Below, piece by piece: positions 1 through 9,500 of a stretch of DNA of 64,000 bases. Each line of letters opens with the position of its first letter. The first letter of the stretch is position 1. Where the stretch lies: the NCBI RefSeq assembly GCF_006442815.1, contig NZ_VFVL01000012.1, positions 62,001-126,000 of the forward strand, read 5' to 3'. A program made the translations under genes and the position numbers. The notes under the pieces were generated by a model that was given only the letters and a program-made list of their open reading frames with translations, was not told the DNA's origin and searched no databases. Origin of the DNA: Mesorhizobium sp. B2-4-3. GTDB lineage: Bacteria > Pseudomonadota > Alphaproteobacteria > Rhizobiales > Rhizobiaceae.

Positions 1-1303
1 TGAAGCCGGCCTTTTCCAGGTCCGCATAGAATTTCGCGTCGCGCTCCTTCATCTGCTCGTAAAGCGGGATCTGGAACTCATGCAGGATGCGGTAGGGGAG
101 CGAAGCGAAGATCATGTCGGCCTTGCGCGTCGTCATGCCGTTCTCCACCGCCTGCTCGGAGTAGAGGGCGCCGAGGCCGATATCCATCAGCGTGTCGGAT
201 TTCACGATGTGCGTGGAGGACCGCTGCACCATGGTCACGTCGGCGCCGCCTTCCCACAGCGCCGCGCAGATGTCGTGCGCCGAGTTGTTGGAGCCGATGA
301 CCACCACTTTCTTGCCGCGGTATCTGTCCGGGCCGGGATGGGTCGATGAATGCTGCTGCTCGCCCTTGAAGATGTCCTGGCCCTTGTATTTCGGCCAGTT
401 CGCCTTGCCCGACATGCCGGTCGCCAGCACAAGCTGCTTGGGTTTGAGCGTGATCTCCTTGCCGTCGCGCTCGACGACGATCGTCCATTCCCTGGCCTTG
501 TCGTCGTATTTGGCGGATTTCGCTGTAGTGGAGCTCCAATAGTTGAGCTCCATCACCTTGGTGTACATTTCCAGCCAGTCGCCGATCTTGTCCTTCGGCG
601 CGAAGACCGGCCAGTTCTTCGGAAAGTCGATATAGGGCAGGTGATCGTACCAGACCGGGTCGTGCAGGCAGAGCGACTTGTAGCGCCTGCGCCAGGAGTC
701 GCCCGGACGCTCGTTCTTCTCGACGATGATGGCCGGCACGCCGAGCTGCTTCAGCCGGGCGCCGAGCGCGATACCGCCCTGGCCGCCGCCGATGATGACG
801 ACATAGGGCTGCCGGGAGTGGCCGAGCTCGGCGATCTCGTCGTCGCGCTCCTCACGCCAGGTCTTGCGGCCCTTGCCGTGGCCGTGCTTGGCGCCGAGCG
901 GGCGGGTGAAGCCCGCCTTCTCCTCATGGTCTTTCAGCTCCGCCATCGTGGTGAGCAGGGTCCAGATCAGGTCGCCCCTGAACCGCACGAGGCCAAAGCC
1001 GCGCGCCACGCTCGTCTCGAAGGTGATCCAGGCGGTGATGATGCCGCCGTCCTCGTTCGCTTCCTCGCCCTTGGCCACCGCCCAGCTGGTCGGCTTGGTG
1101 GTGGCCAGCGTTGCCTGGAGCATGTCGCGAACCTGGTCCTGACCTTCCATCGTCTTCAGGTTCCAGGTGAAGGTGACGAGGTCGCGCCAGTAGCAATCGG
1201 CCTGGAAGCAGTTGACGGCGCTGTCGATGTCGCCGGATTCCAATGCCTTGCCGAACTTGTCGAGCAGCGCCTGCGCCTTGGTGGTGGGTGTTCTCTCGAG
1301 CAT
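1..1303 (-). CDS. Flavin-containing monooxygenase-like oxidoreductase (3' end outside window)
   Basis: The reading frame starts at an ATG (1303-1301) behind a strong GGAGGAG ribosome site and is open to the window edge, giving the first 434 residues. Residues 1 to about 130 look like an NTF2/SnoaL-type domain. They are followed by an FAD-binding Rossmann site (IIGGGQGGIALG, about residue 168) and a second nucleotide-binding site (VVVIGSNNSAHD, about residue 330), the two-site layout of class B flavin monooxygenases that use FAD and NADPH. The stretch between them has typical FMO features, such as a WYDHLPYIDFP run. The natural substrate cannot be read from sequence. A -24/-12 promoter lies 37-51 bases upstream, and the remnant of a sigma-54 activator gene lies beyond it. 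The family is usually about 600 residues with this N-terminal domain, so roughly a quarter is missing here. Confidence 0.85.
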   Translation of the reverse strand, partial: MLERTPTTKAQALLDKFGKALESGDIDSAVNCFQADCYWRDLVTFTWNLKTMEGQDQVRDMLQATLATTKPTSWAVAKGEEANEDGGIITAWITFETSVARGFGLVRFRGDLIWTLLTTMAELKDHEEKAGFTRPLGAKHGHGKGRKTWREERDDEIAELGHSRQPYVVIIGGGQGGIALGARLKQLGVPAIIVEKNERPGDSWRRRYKSLCLHDPVWYDHLPYIDFPKNWPVFAPKDKIGDWLEMYTKVMELNYWSSTTAKSAKYDDKAREWTIVVERDGKEITLKPKQLVLATGMSGKANWPKYKGQDIFKGEQQHSSTHPGPDRYRGKKVVVIGSNNSAHDICAALWEGGADVTMVQRSSTHIVKSDTLMDIGLGALYSEQAVENGMTTRKADMIFASLPYRILHEFQIPLYEQMKERDAKFYADLEKAGF

Positions 1304-1339
1304 TTGTTCTCCTCCACTTGCTAGAGTCCGTCATGAGCA

Positions 1340-1354
1340 GCAAGCGGCGTGCCA
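1340..1354 (-). promoter_or_regulatory. Sigma-54 (-24/-12) promoter for the flavin monooxygenase
   Basis: On the minus strand the sequence reads TGGCACG, then four bases (CCGC), then TTGC, with exactly ten bases between the GG and GC doublets. This matches the sigma-54 consensus TGGCACG-N4-TTGC. Transcription would begin near 1328, leaving a leader of about 25 bases before the monooxygenase ATG at 1303. Confidence 0.75.
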
Positions 1355-1385
1355 ACCGTGGCGCTCATGAGAAATTTCGATGGGA

Positions 1386-1547
1386 TCAATCTGGCAGGAC
1401 GATGTAGGCTTCCGTCGGCCGCGCCGGGTCGAGCCGATGGGTATCGATGCAACGCAGCCAGGATTGAACGACGATGTCGTCGCGGGCCGATCGCACGCCG
1501 GACAGCACCTCTTCGATCTCGCGGATATGCTCCCGTTCGCCAGCCAT
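1386..1547 (-). pseudogene. Truncated N-terminal remnant of an AcoR-like sigma-54-dependent activator
   Basis: An ATG with a good GAGGAGG ribosome site opens a frame of only 53 codons. Its sequence (HIREIEEVLSG, then VVQSWLRCIDTHRLDP, then EAYIVLPD) resembles the extreme N terminus of AcoR-type activators, which are normally about 600 residues with GAF, AAA+ and Fis domains. The frame stops directly after EAYIVLPD. No downstream frame restores the protein, and the next element is the sigma-54 promoter of the monooxygenase. The simplest reading is a deletion that removed everything after the first 50 codons. The family assignment rests on memory of this N-terminal pattern, so it is less certain than the truncation. 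Confidence 0.6.
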
Positions 1548-1681
1548 GCGTCCTCCTCGCACGCCCTTTGCCAGCGCATAGTGGTGCGTCGGAGAGGGAC
1601 GCTCAACTGTACTATGGTAGCTGTGCGATGGTAGCGCGCCGGCGCCGTTCTCACAGGCGGGTGAATTCGCGCTGGACCCCA

Positions 1682-1711
1682 TTGACGAGCCCGCGTTTTC
1701 GCCCTTATTGT
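1682..1711 (+). promoter_or_regulatory. Probable sigma-70 promoter of the ilv leader and ilvIH
   Basis: TTGACG (1682-1687) and TATTGT (1706-1711) are separated by 18 bases. A start of transcription 7-9 bases beyond would fall at or next to the leader-peptide ATG at 1720, so the leader message would have little or no 5' untranslated region. Confidence 0.5.
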
Positions 1712-1719
1712 CCGCGCCC

Positions 1720-1770
1720 ATGAAAACGGCACTCATTCTCGTAGGCAGGCGCGTGGGCAAGGCGGTGTAA
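1720..1770 (+). CDS. ilv leader peptide (transcription attenuation)
   Basis: A 16-codon frame encodes MKTALILVGRRVGKAV, with Leu-Ile-Leu-Val in a row and two further valines. That makes 6 of 16 residues branched-chain amino acids, the end products controlled by this pathway. The stop codon (1768-1770) overlaps a small hairpin (GGCGGT, three bases, ACCGCC at 1761-1775), and an intrinsic terminator follows at 1805-1826. ilvI starts about 120 bases downstream. This is the layout of a classical attenuator, in which ribosome stalling at scarce charged Leu/Ile/Val tRNAs favours read-through into ilvI. No ribosome site precedes the ATG, and the predicted transcription start lies on it, as for the leaderless trpL of Sinorhizobium. 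The peptide itself is not expected to have an enzymatic role. Confidence 0.75.
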   Translation: MKTALILVGRRVGKAV

Positions 1771-1804
1771 CCGCCGGGCGAAAACCTCCCATGCGCATCA
1801 CACA

Positions 1805-1826
1805 GGCTCCCTCGGGGGCCTTTTTT
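1805..1826 (+). terminator. Attenuator terminator upstream of ilvI
   Basis: The stem GGCTCC / GGGGCC with a CTCG loop (1805-1820) is followed directly by six T residues. It lies between the leader peptide and ilvI, so it would end transcripts before the structural gene when branched-chain amino acids are plentiful. Confidence 0.75.
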
Positions 1827-1891
1827 ATTGCCTGAAACACGACTAAACGACCAGCAAATCGCCAGATGGCGGACAGTACGGGACCAGACCG

Positions 1892-3673
1892 ATGAGCAAC
1901 GGACAGAACGAGCGGCGCGAAATGACAGGCGCCGAAATGGTGGTGCAGGCGCTGAAGGACAACGGCGTCAAGCATGTCTTCGGATATCCGGGCGGCGCCG
2001 TTCTCCCAATCTATGATGAAATTTTTCAACAAGACGATGTCGAGCACATCCTGGTCCGGCACGAGCAGGGAGCCGGCCATGCGGCCGAAGGCTATGCCCG
2101 TTCGACCGGCAAGGCCGGCGTCATGCTGGTGACCTCCGGCCCCGGCGCCACCAACGCGGTGACGCCGCTGCAGGACGCGCTGATGGATTCCATTCCGCTG
2201 GTCTGCCTGACCGGCCAGGTGCCGACATCGCTGATCGGCTCCGACGCTTTTCAGGAATGCGACACGGTCGGCATCACGCGCCCCTGCACCAAGCACAACT
2301 GGCTGGTGAAGGACGTCAACGAGCTCGCCGCCACCATCCACGAGGCTTTCCATGTCGCGACCACCGGCCGTCCTGGCCCGGTCGTGGTCGATATTCCCAA
2401 GGACGTGCAGTTCGCCAAGGGCATCTACGTGCCGCCGCAGACGGCGCCGCGCACCAGCTACCAGCCCAAGGTCCAGGGCGACCTGGAAAAGGTGAAGGCT
2501 GCCGTCGAGCTGATGGCGGGCGCCAAGAAGCCCATCATCTATTCGGGCGGCGGCGTCATCAATTCCGGTCCGGAAGCGAGTCACTTGCTGCGCGAGCTGG
2601 TCGATCTCACCGGCTTCCCGATCACCTCGACGCTGATGGGGCTCGGCGCCTATCCGGCGTCGGGCAAGAACTGGGTCGGCATGCTCGGCATGCACGGCAC
2701 CTACGAAGCCAACATGGCGATGCATGACTGCGACGTGATGGTCTGCATCGGCGCGCGCTTCGACGACCGCATCACCGGGCGGTTGAATGCGTTCTCGCCC
2801 AACTCGAAGAAAATCCACATCGACATCGACCCGTCCTCGATCAACAAGAACGTTCACACCGACGTGCCGATCATCGGCGATGTCGGACGCGTCCTGGAGG
2901 ACCTGGTGCGGCTGTGGCGGGCGACCGTCAAGGCCGACAAGAAGGCGCTCTATCCGTGGTGGGAGCAGATCGCGAAATGGCGGGCGCGGGATTCGCTCGC
3001 CTACAAGATGAACAACGACGTGATCATGCCGCAATACGCGATCCAGCGGCTCTACGAACTGACCAAGGATAAGGACACCTACATCACCACCGAGGTCGGC
3101 CAGCACCAGATGTGGGCGGCGCAGCACTATCATTTCGACAAGCCGAACCGCTGGATGACGTCCGGCGGCCTCGGCACCATGGGCTACGGCCTGCCGGCGG
3201 CGCTCGGCGTGCAGATCGCGCACCCGGATTCGCTGGTCATCGATATCGCCGGCGACGCCTCTGTGCAGATGACGATGCAGGAGATGAGCTCGGCGGTGCA
3301 ATACAACGCACCGATCAAGATCTTTATCTTGAACAACCAGTATATGGGCATGGTGCGGCAGTGGCAGCAGCTGCTGCACGGCAACCGGCTGTCGCATTCC
3401 TACACCGAGGCGATGCCGGACTTCGTCAAGCTGGCGGAAGCCTATGGCGGCCATGGCATTCGCTGCGACAAGCCGGACGAGCTCGACGACGCGATCAAGG
3501 AAATGATCTCGGTGAAGAAGCCGGTGCTGTTCGACTGCCGCGTGGCGACCTTGGCCAACTGCTTCCCGATGATCCCGTCGGGCAAGGCGCATAACGAGAT
3601 GCTCCTGCCGGACGAGGCGACCGACGAGGCGGTGGCCAATGCCATCGACGCCAAGGGCAGGGAACTGGTGTAG
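1892..3673 (+). CDS. ilvI: Acetolactate synthase (acetohydroxyacid synthase), large catalytic subunit
   Basis: This enzyme joins two pyruvates, or pyruvate and 2-oxobutyrate, to make the acetohydroxy acid precursors of valine, leucine and isoleucine. It uses thiamine diphosphate, FAD and Mg2+. The 593-residue length is normal. Visible signatures are the N-terminal VFGYPGGAVLPIYDE, the catalytic-glutamate region RHEQGAGHAAEGYARS, and the thiamine diphosphate/Mg2+ motif starting at GDASVQMTMQE with the NN pair about 27 residues later. The Gly-Asp-Ala in place of Gly-Asp-Gly is not expected to abolish metal binding. ilvH follows after 83 bases. Expression is probably set by the leader-peptide attenuator upstream. 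Confidence 0.97.
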   Translation: MSNGQNERREMTGAEMVVQALKDNGVKHVFGYPGGAVLPIYDEIFQQDDVEHILVRHEQGAGHAAEGYARSTGKAGVMLVTSGPGATNAVTPLQDALMDSIPLVCLTGQVPTSLIGSDAFQECDTVGITRPCTKHNWLVKDVNELAATIHEAFHVATTGRPGPVVVDIPKDVQFAKGIYVPPQTAPRTSYQPKVQGDLEKVKAAVELMAGAKKPIIYSGGGVINSGPEASHLLRELVDLTGFPITSTLMGLGAYPASGKNWVGMLGMHGTYEANMAMHDCDVMVCIGARFDDRITGRLNAFSPNSKKIHIDIDPSSINKNVHTDVPIIGDVGRVLEDLVRLWRATVKADKKALYPWWEQIAKWRARDSLAYKMNNDVIMPQYAIQRLYELTKDKDTYITTEVGQHQMWAAQHYHFDKPNRWMTSGGLGTMGYGLPAALGVQIAHPDSLVIDIAGDASVQMTMQEMSSAVQYNAPIKIFILNNQYMGMVRQWQQLLHGNRLSHSYTEAMPDFVKLAEAYGGHGIRCDKPDELDDAIKEMISVKKPVLFDCRVATLANCFPMIPSGKAHNEMLLPDEATDEAVANAIDAKGRELV

Positions 3674-3756
3674 GCAGCCATCAAGGCGGGGCTATCGAGA
3701 GAAAGCCGTGCGCAAACAGAGAATTAGCTCAAAAGTCTGAAATCGAGATTCACCTC

Positions 3757-4332
3757 ATGAACGCACAGCACCTTCAACCGACCGGCTCCGCCTATTTCAT
3801 CGCCAAGGAAACCGAGAAGCCGGAAACGCACACGCTTTCCGTGCTGGTCGACAACGAACCGGGCGTGCTTGCCCGCGTCATCGGCCTGTTCTCGGGCCGC
3901 GGCTACAACATCGAGAGCCTTACCGTCTCCGAGACCGAGCATGAGAAGCATCTGTCGCGCATCACCATCGTGACGCGCGGCACGCCGCATGTGATGGAGC
4001 AGATCAAGCATCAGCTCGAGCGCATCGTGCCGGTGCACCGGGTGGTCGACCTGACCGTGCGCTCGCATGAGCTTGGGCAGGAGCGGCCGCTGGAACGCGA
4101 GCTGGCGCTGGTCAAGGTCGCCGGCACCGGCGATGCCCGGGTCGAGGCGCTTCGCCTCGCGGATGCTTTCCGCGCCTCGGTCATCGACGCCAACACCGAG
4201 CATTTCATCTTCGAGATCACCGGCAAGGGGTCCAAGCTCGACCAGTTCATCGCCATCATGAAGCCGCTCGGCCTGGTCGAGATCTGCCGCACCGGCGTCG
4301 CCGCGATGAATCGCGGCCCGCAGGGAATGTGA
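3757..4332 (+). CDS. ilvH: Acetolactate synthase, small regulatory subunit
   Basis: This is the regulatory partner of the large subunit. It activates catalysis and confers feedback inhibition by valine. An ACT domain occupies residues 28 to about 100 (HTLSVLVDNEPGVLARVIGL, then FSGRGYNIESLTVS), the usual valine-binding fold, and a C-terminal ALS_ss domain follows. The length of 191 residues is typical of the rhizobial protein. It is the second gene of the ilvIH operon. Confidence 0.96.
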   Translation: MNAQHLQPTGSAYFIAKETEKPETHTLSVLVDNEPGVLARVIGLFSGRGYNIESLTVSETEHEKHLSRITIVTRGTPHVMEQIKHQLERIVPVHRVVDLTVRSHELGQERPLERELALVKVAGTGDARVEALRLADAFRASVIDANTEHFIFEITGKGSKLDQFIAIMKPLGLVEICRTGVAAMNRGPQGM

Positions 4333-4353
4333 ACAGGACAACCACCCTGTTTT
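4332..4353 (+). terminator. Weak possible terminator after ilvH
   Basis: AACAGG and CCTGTT form a six-pair stem with an eight-base loop just after the ilvH stop codon, followed by only a short T run. It is weak and could be coincidental. Confidence 0.3.
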
Positions 4354-4438
4354 AAAGCTTTGGCCCGGCGGTTGCCCGTTCCTGGCTTTTGCGCATTTGC
4401 TAAAAGGACAGTAAGGCTGACATATCCGGGAGGATAAC

Positions 4439-5035
4439 ATGTCGCTCGACACATTCCTTGCCCTGTTGGTCTATGCCTTCGTGACTTCGATCACGCCGGG
4501 GCCGAACAACCTCATGCTGCTGGCTTCCGGCGTCAATTTCGGTATCGCCAGGACGGTTCCGCATATGCTGGGCATCAGCATCGGCTTCCTGGTGCTGCTG
4601 CTGGCAGTCGGCTTCGGGCTGGGCGCGGTGCTGACGGCGTTGCCGGCGCTGCATACCGCGCTGAAGATCGCGGGCGCGGCCTATCTGCTCTACCTCGCCT
4701 GGAAGATCGCCATGTCGCGCTCGATGAGCGACGGAAAAGGGGTGCAGGGCCGGCCGATGCGCTTCATCGACGCCGCTGCGTTCCAGTGGGTCAACCCCAA
4801 GGCATGGGTGATGGCCATCACCGCCATGGCCGTCTACACCAATGCCGATCACCCGTTCGTCTCGGTGGCGCTGATCTCGATCGCCTTCACCATCGTCAAC
4901 CTGCCCAGCGTTTCGGTGTGGGCCGGCTTCGGCACGGCGCTGCGCGGCTTCCTGTCGGACCCGGTGCGGCTGAAATGGTTCAACATCGCCATGGGCGTGC
5001 TGCTGGCGGCGACGCTGTGGCCAATGCTCCGCTGA
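4439..5035 (+). CDS. LysE/RhtB family amino acid exporter
   Basis: This 198-residue inner-membrane protein has about five hydrophobic segments and the family's N-terminal signature (FVTSITPGPNNLMLLASG, residues 14-31). It also has a conserved WVNPKAWVMA segment near residue 117. The family exports amino acids or related small molecules, but the substrate cannot be predicted. The ATG has a clear GGGAGG ribosome site. Its position behind ilvIH could hint at amino acid efflux, but the 106-base gap argues against tight co-transcription. Confidence 0.9.
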   Translation: MSLDTFLALLVYAFVTSITPGPNNLMLLASGVNFGIARTVPHMLGISIGFLVLLLAVGFGLGAVLTALPALHTALKIAGAAYLLYLAWKIAMSRSMSDGKGVQGRPMRFIDAAAFQWVNPKAWVMAITAMAVYTNADHPFVSVALISIAFTIVNLPSVSVWAGFGTALRGFLSDPVRLKWFNIAMGVLLAATLWPMLR

Positions 5036-5095
5036 GGGCATTTTTTGGACTGACGCGAGGGTGCGCGACGGCACGTTTTCCGGTTGCTGAGCTAT

Positions 5096-5108
5096 TGTGC
5101 AGTGCACA
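5096..5108. promoter_or_regulatory. Palindrome upstream of the RND efflux operon
   Basis: TGTGC, three bases, GCACA forms a short perfect inverted repeat about 145 bases before the efflux adaptor gene, in an AT-richer stretch. It could be an operator, but no regulator gene lies next to it. Confidence 0.3.
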
Positions 5109-5252
5109 TTAAATCTTCGTAATGCCCCGTTTTGGCCCTTTTCCGCCAAAGCCTTGTCCTATCTACTCCACGAAAAATCGCGGCACGAGGTCGTGAAGCG
5201 AGCTAGAATGGACCACCGGGATCGGCGTGTCGGGTAGAAGGCTTATTTGTCG

Positions 5253-6560
5253 ATGCGCGGAAAAATCGCCTTTGCAGTTGTTTCGGTCGCCTGTCTGGCG
5301 GGCGCCGGGCTCTATCTTTCGCCCACGACGTTGGCCAAGGTCCAGCAACTGATTTCGGGCAAGCAGGCTAGCACGGCCGCCACGGACAAGACGGCAAGCG
5401 CTGACAAAACAGGGGGCAGCGACAAAACGGCCGGCGCCTCGGACAATGCGAAAGGCGGCGGTCCGCGTTCGGCCTCGATCGTCTCCGCGACCACGACGAC
5501 CGCCGATTTTCCAATCCGCCGTTATGCCATCGGCTTCGTCTCGTCGCCGGAGGTAGTCAATATCAATGCCCGTGTTTCCAGCCAGATCGTGTCGATCGCG
5601 GTCAAGGACGGGCAGATGGTCAAGGCCGGCGATCTGCTCATTTCGCTCGATGACCGCGCGCTGAAGGCGCAACTCGCCAAGGACCAGGCGCAGCTCGCCA
5701 AGGACCAGGCGATGCTGGTGAGCGCCAAGGCGGATCTGCAGCGCGCCACGGACCTCGTCGCCAAGCAGGCCGGCACGCAACAGACCTACGATCAGGCGCT
5801 GGCGGCGCAGAAGGCCGCGGCCGCCACCATCGACGCCGACAGGGCGACCATCGATGCCGACACGGTGCAGTTGAGCTATGCAACGATTACGGCGCCAATC
5901 GCGGGCCGGCTCGGCGCCGTCAACGTCTCGGTCGGTGATCTCGTCACCACCAGCAACGGCAACTCGAGCAGCTCGACGCCGCTGGTCACCATCACGCAGA
6001 TGGATCCGCTGCAGGTGAACTTCACGCTGCCCGAGAGCAACCTTGCCTTGTTGCACAAGGCGCTCACCGACCCGCAGCAAGGCGACGTGACGCTGACCAA
6101 GGACGGCGATCCCAAGCCGATCGGCAAGGGCACGCTCGATTTCGTCGATTCCAGCGTCGATACCGCCTCCGGCACCATCGCCACGCGGGCGAGCATACCC
6201 AATCCGGATCTTTCGCTGTGGCCCGGGCAATATGTGAACGTGGTGCTCGAGGCCGGCATGATGCCGCAGATGACCTCGGTGCCGACAGTCGCGGTGCAGC
6301 CCAGCCAGAAGGGCCCGTTCGTCTATGTGGTCAAGCCGGACAACACCGTGGAGATGCGGCCGGTGCAGGTGGCGCTGACGGAGGGCCAGAACAGCGCCAT
6401 CAGCGATGGCCTCAAGAGCGGCGAGAAGGTCGTCGTCGAAGGCCAGACGCGATTGAAGAACGGCGCGGCGGTGCATGAAGGCAAAGCCGCGGCCGGATCC
6501 GGTGACCAGGTATCGCCCAAGGTCGCGGAGGCCGACAAGGCCGGCGGGGCGAGCCGATGA
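5253..6560 (+). CDS. RND efflux periplasmic adaptor (membrane fusion protein)
   Basis: The adaptor links an inner-membrane RND pump to an outer-membrane channel. The N terminus (MRGKIAFAVVSVACLAGAGL) is a single membrane anchor or signal segment. It is followed by a Ser/Thr/Lys-rich low-complexity linker (about residues 30-70), then biotinyl-lipoyl-like halves flanking a coiled-coil hairpin rich in AQLAKDQAQLAKDQ-type repeats, then the beta-barrel region (ITQMDPLQVNFTLPE). A TTG six bases upstream is an alternative start with better ribosome-site spacing. The stop codon overlaps the start of the pump gene by four bases, so the two are translationally coupled. No outer-membrane factor is encoded nearby. 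Confidence 0.9.
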   Translation: MRGKIAFAVVSVACLAGAGLYLSPTTLAKVQQLISGKQASTAATDKTASADKTGGSDKTAGASDNAKGGGPRSASIVSATTTTADFPIRRYAIGFVSSPEVVNINARVSSQIVSIAVKDGQMVKAGDLLISLDDRALKAQLAKDQAQLAKDQAMLVSAKADLQRATDLVAKQAGTQQTYDQALAAQKAAAATIDADRATIDADTVQLSYATITAPIAGRLGAVNVSVGDLVTTSNGNSSSSTPLVTITQMDPLQVNFTLPESNLALLHKALTDPQQGDVTLTKDGDPKPIGKGTLDFVDSSVDTASGTIATRASIPNPDLSLWPGQYVNVVLEAGMMPQMTSVPTVAVQPSQKGPFVYVVKPDNTVEMRPVQVALTEGQNSAISDGLKSGEKVVVEGQTRLKNGAAVHEGKAAAGSGDQVSPKVAEADKAGGASR

Positions 6561-9500
6561 TCTCCGAATTCTGCATCCGCAAGCCCGTCGCCACCCTTTT
6601 GATGTCGTTCGCCCTCATTCTGGGCGGTATTTTTGCCTACAAGTTCCTGCCGGTGGCGGCGCTGCCGAGCGCCGAATTTCCAGTGGTCAACGTTTCGGCC
6701 AGCCTTCCCGGCGCTTCGCCGGAGACGATGGCGACATCGGTGGCGACGCCACTGATCAAGCAATTCGCGACGATCGCCGGCATCGATTCGATCTCGACCA
6801 CCAATTCGCTCGGCCAGACCTCGATCGCCATCCAGTTCGTGCTCAACCGCGACATCGACGCGGCGGCGGCGGATGTTCAGGCGGCGATCGCGCGCACGCA
6901 AAAATCGCTGCCGCCGGAAATGACAGCGCCGCCGAGCTATCGCAAGGTCAATCCGGCCGACGCGCCGATCCTCCTGATGTCGCTGGTCAGCGACACGGTC
7001 CCGCTGACCGATCTGGACGCCTTCGCCGAAAATGTCATTTCACCGTCGCTGTCGACCATCGACGGCGTGGCCCAGGTCTCGATTTTCGGCCAGCAGAAAT
7101 ATGCCGTGCGCATCCAGATCGATCCGACCGCGTTGGCCGCGCGCGGCATCTCGATCGATCAGCTGCAGGCTGCGATCACCTCGGCCAACAGCAACACCCC
7201 GCTCGGTGTTTTGCAGAACAACAAGCAGCAGCTGACCATTACCGCCAACACCCAGCTCGACAATGCCGCCGGCTTCTCCAACCTGATCATCGCCACCAAG
7301 AATGGTCACCCGGTGCGGCTGGGCGAGGTGACCCGCGTCGTCGACTCTGTCGAGACCACGACGACGGCAAGCTGGTATGACGGCACGCGCGCCATCATCC
7401 TCGCAGTCCAGCGCCAGCCAGACGCCAACACCGTCGAGGTGGTCGACAAGGTCAAGGCGATGCTGCCGTCTTTCCAGGAGCAGATGCCGGCCGCCGCCCA
7501 GATCAAGCTGCTCAATGACCGCTCGACATCGATCCGCCAGGCCGTCGACGACGTCCAGTTCACGCTGCTCCTGACCATCGCCCTGGTGGTGCTGGTGATC
7601 TTCGTGTTCCTGCGCAGGGTGACGGCGACGATCATCCCGGCGGTGGCGGTGCCGATCTCGCTGATCGCCACGCTTGGCGCGATGTTCCTGTTCGGCTTCT
7701 CGATCGACAACATCTCGCTGATGGGATTGACTTTGGCCGTCGGCCTTGTCGTCGACGACGCCATCGTCATGCTGGAAAACATCTTCCGCCACATGGAGGA
7801 GGATGGGCTGCCGGCCTTCGACGCGGCGCTGAAGGGCTCGCGCGAAATCGGCTTCACCATCATCTCGATCTCGATCTCGCTGGTGGCGGTGTTCATTCCG
7901 GTGCTTCTGATGGGCGGCGTCATCGGCCGCATCTTCAACGAATTCGCCGTCGTGGTGACCGTCGCCATCCTGGCCTCGATGTTCGTGTCGCTGACGCTGA
8001 CGCCGATGCTTTGCTCGCGCCTGCTGTCGGTGACGAAGGCCGATCGGGAAAAGCACGCCCCCGGTCATAAGCCGGACCTCATCACGCGCGGCTACGACCG
8101 GATCCTGAGCTTCTGCCTGCGAAACACTTTCCTAGTGTTCCTCGTCTTCGTCGCAACCGCCGCGGCGTCGGTGTGGCTGATCCAGGTTTCGCCGAAAGGC
8201 TTCTTCCCGCAGGAGGATATCAGCCAGATCTCGGTGTCCACGCTTGCGCGCCAGGACATCTCGTTCGACGCCATGGTCAAGCTGCAGGGCCAGGTTGCCG
8301 ACGTGTTCTCGCACTCTCCCTATGTGACGCATGTCGCCTGGTCGGTAGGCGGCAGCCAAAGCGCGCTGAACCAAGGCCGGCTCTATGTGCAGTTGAAGGA
8401 CAAGAGCCAGCGCCCCGACATCGAGAAGGTCCAGTCCGATCTCAGGCGGCAACTTTCGAATGTGGCCGGCATCGAGGCCTATATGCAGCCGGTGCAGAAT
8501 CTCAGGCTGGGCTCGCGATCGTCGGCCAGCGCCTACCAGCTCGTGGTACAGAGCCTCGATACCGGTCAGGCTGATATCTGGGCGCAGAAGCTCGATGACG
8601 CCATGGTGGCCGACCACGCGCACTTTACGGATGTCACCAGCGACCTGCAGAACAACGCATTGCAGGCCTCGCTTGTGATCGACCGCGACAAGGCCGCCCA
8701 GCTCGGCATCGACACCGACACGCTGCGCACGGCTCTTTATGGCGGCTTCGGCACCGACCAGGTTTCGACGATCTTCGGTTCGGCCGACAGCTATGAGGTC
8801 ATCACCGAGCTCGATCCCAAGATCGAATGGTCGCCCGAACGGATGCTCGCCATCCAGATGCGGACGGCGAGCGGCAGCCTGGTGCCTCTCGGCGCCTTCG
8901 CGCATGTCGATCGCACGGCCGGCGCGCTGACAGTCAACCAGCTCGGCCAGCTTCCGGCGGTGACGATCTCCTACAACCTGCCGCAGGGCGTGTCGCTCGG
9001 CGACACGGTGACCCGGATCGACCAGCTCAAGGAACAGATCGGCATGCCGAAGGAGATCTCGACGAGCTTTGCCGGCACGGCCAAGACCTTCCAGGATTCG
9101 CTGGCCAACCAGGGCCTCCTGATCGGCGGCGCGATCCTGACGATCTATATCGTGCTCGGCATGCTCTATGAGAGCTTCATCCACCCGCTCACCATCCTCA
9201 CCGGGCTGCCGTCGGCCGTGCTCGGCGCGGTGGTGGCGCTGCGCTTCGCCGGCATGGATCTGTCGGTGATCGCGGTGATCGGCATCCTGATGCTAATCGG
9301 CATCGTCAAGAAGAACGGCATCATGATGGTCGACGTCGCGCTGGAGCTCAGGCGACAGGGCATGTCGGCGAGGGAGTCCATCCACAAGGCCTGCCTGATG
9401 CGTTTCCGGCCCATCATGATGACGACGCTTGCCGCGTTGATGGGCACGTTCCCGATCGCGCTCGGCACCGGCGCCAGCGCCGAATTGCGCCAGCCGCTCG

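Noticed and set aside
1733..3592. A 619-codon open frame antisense to ilvI
   Set aside because: It is an antisense shadow caused by high GC third positions. It has no recognisable domains and a biased Arg/His-rich composition.
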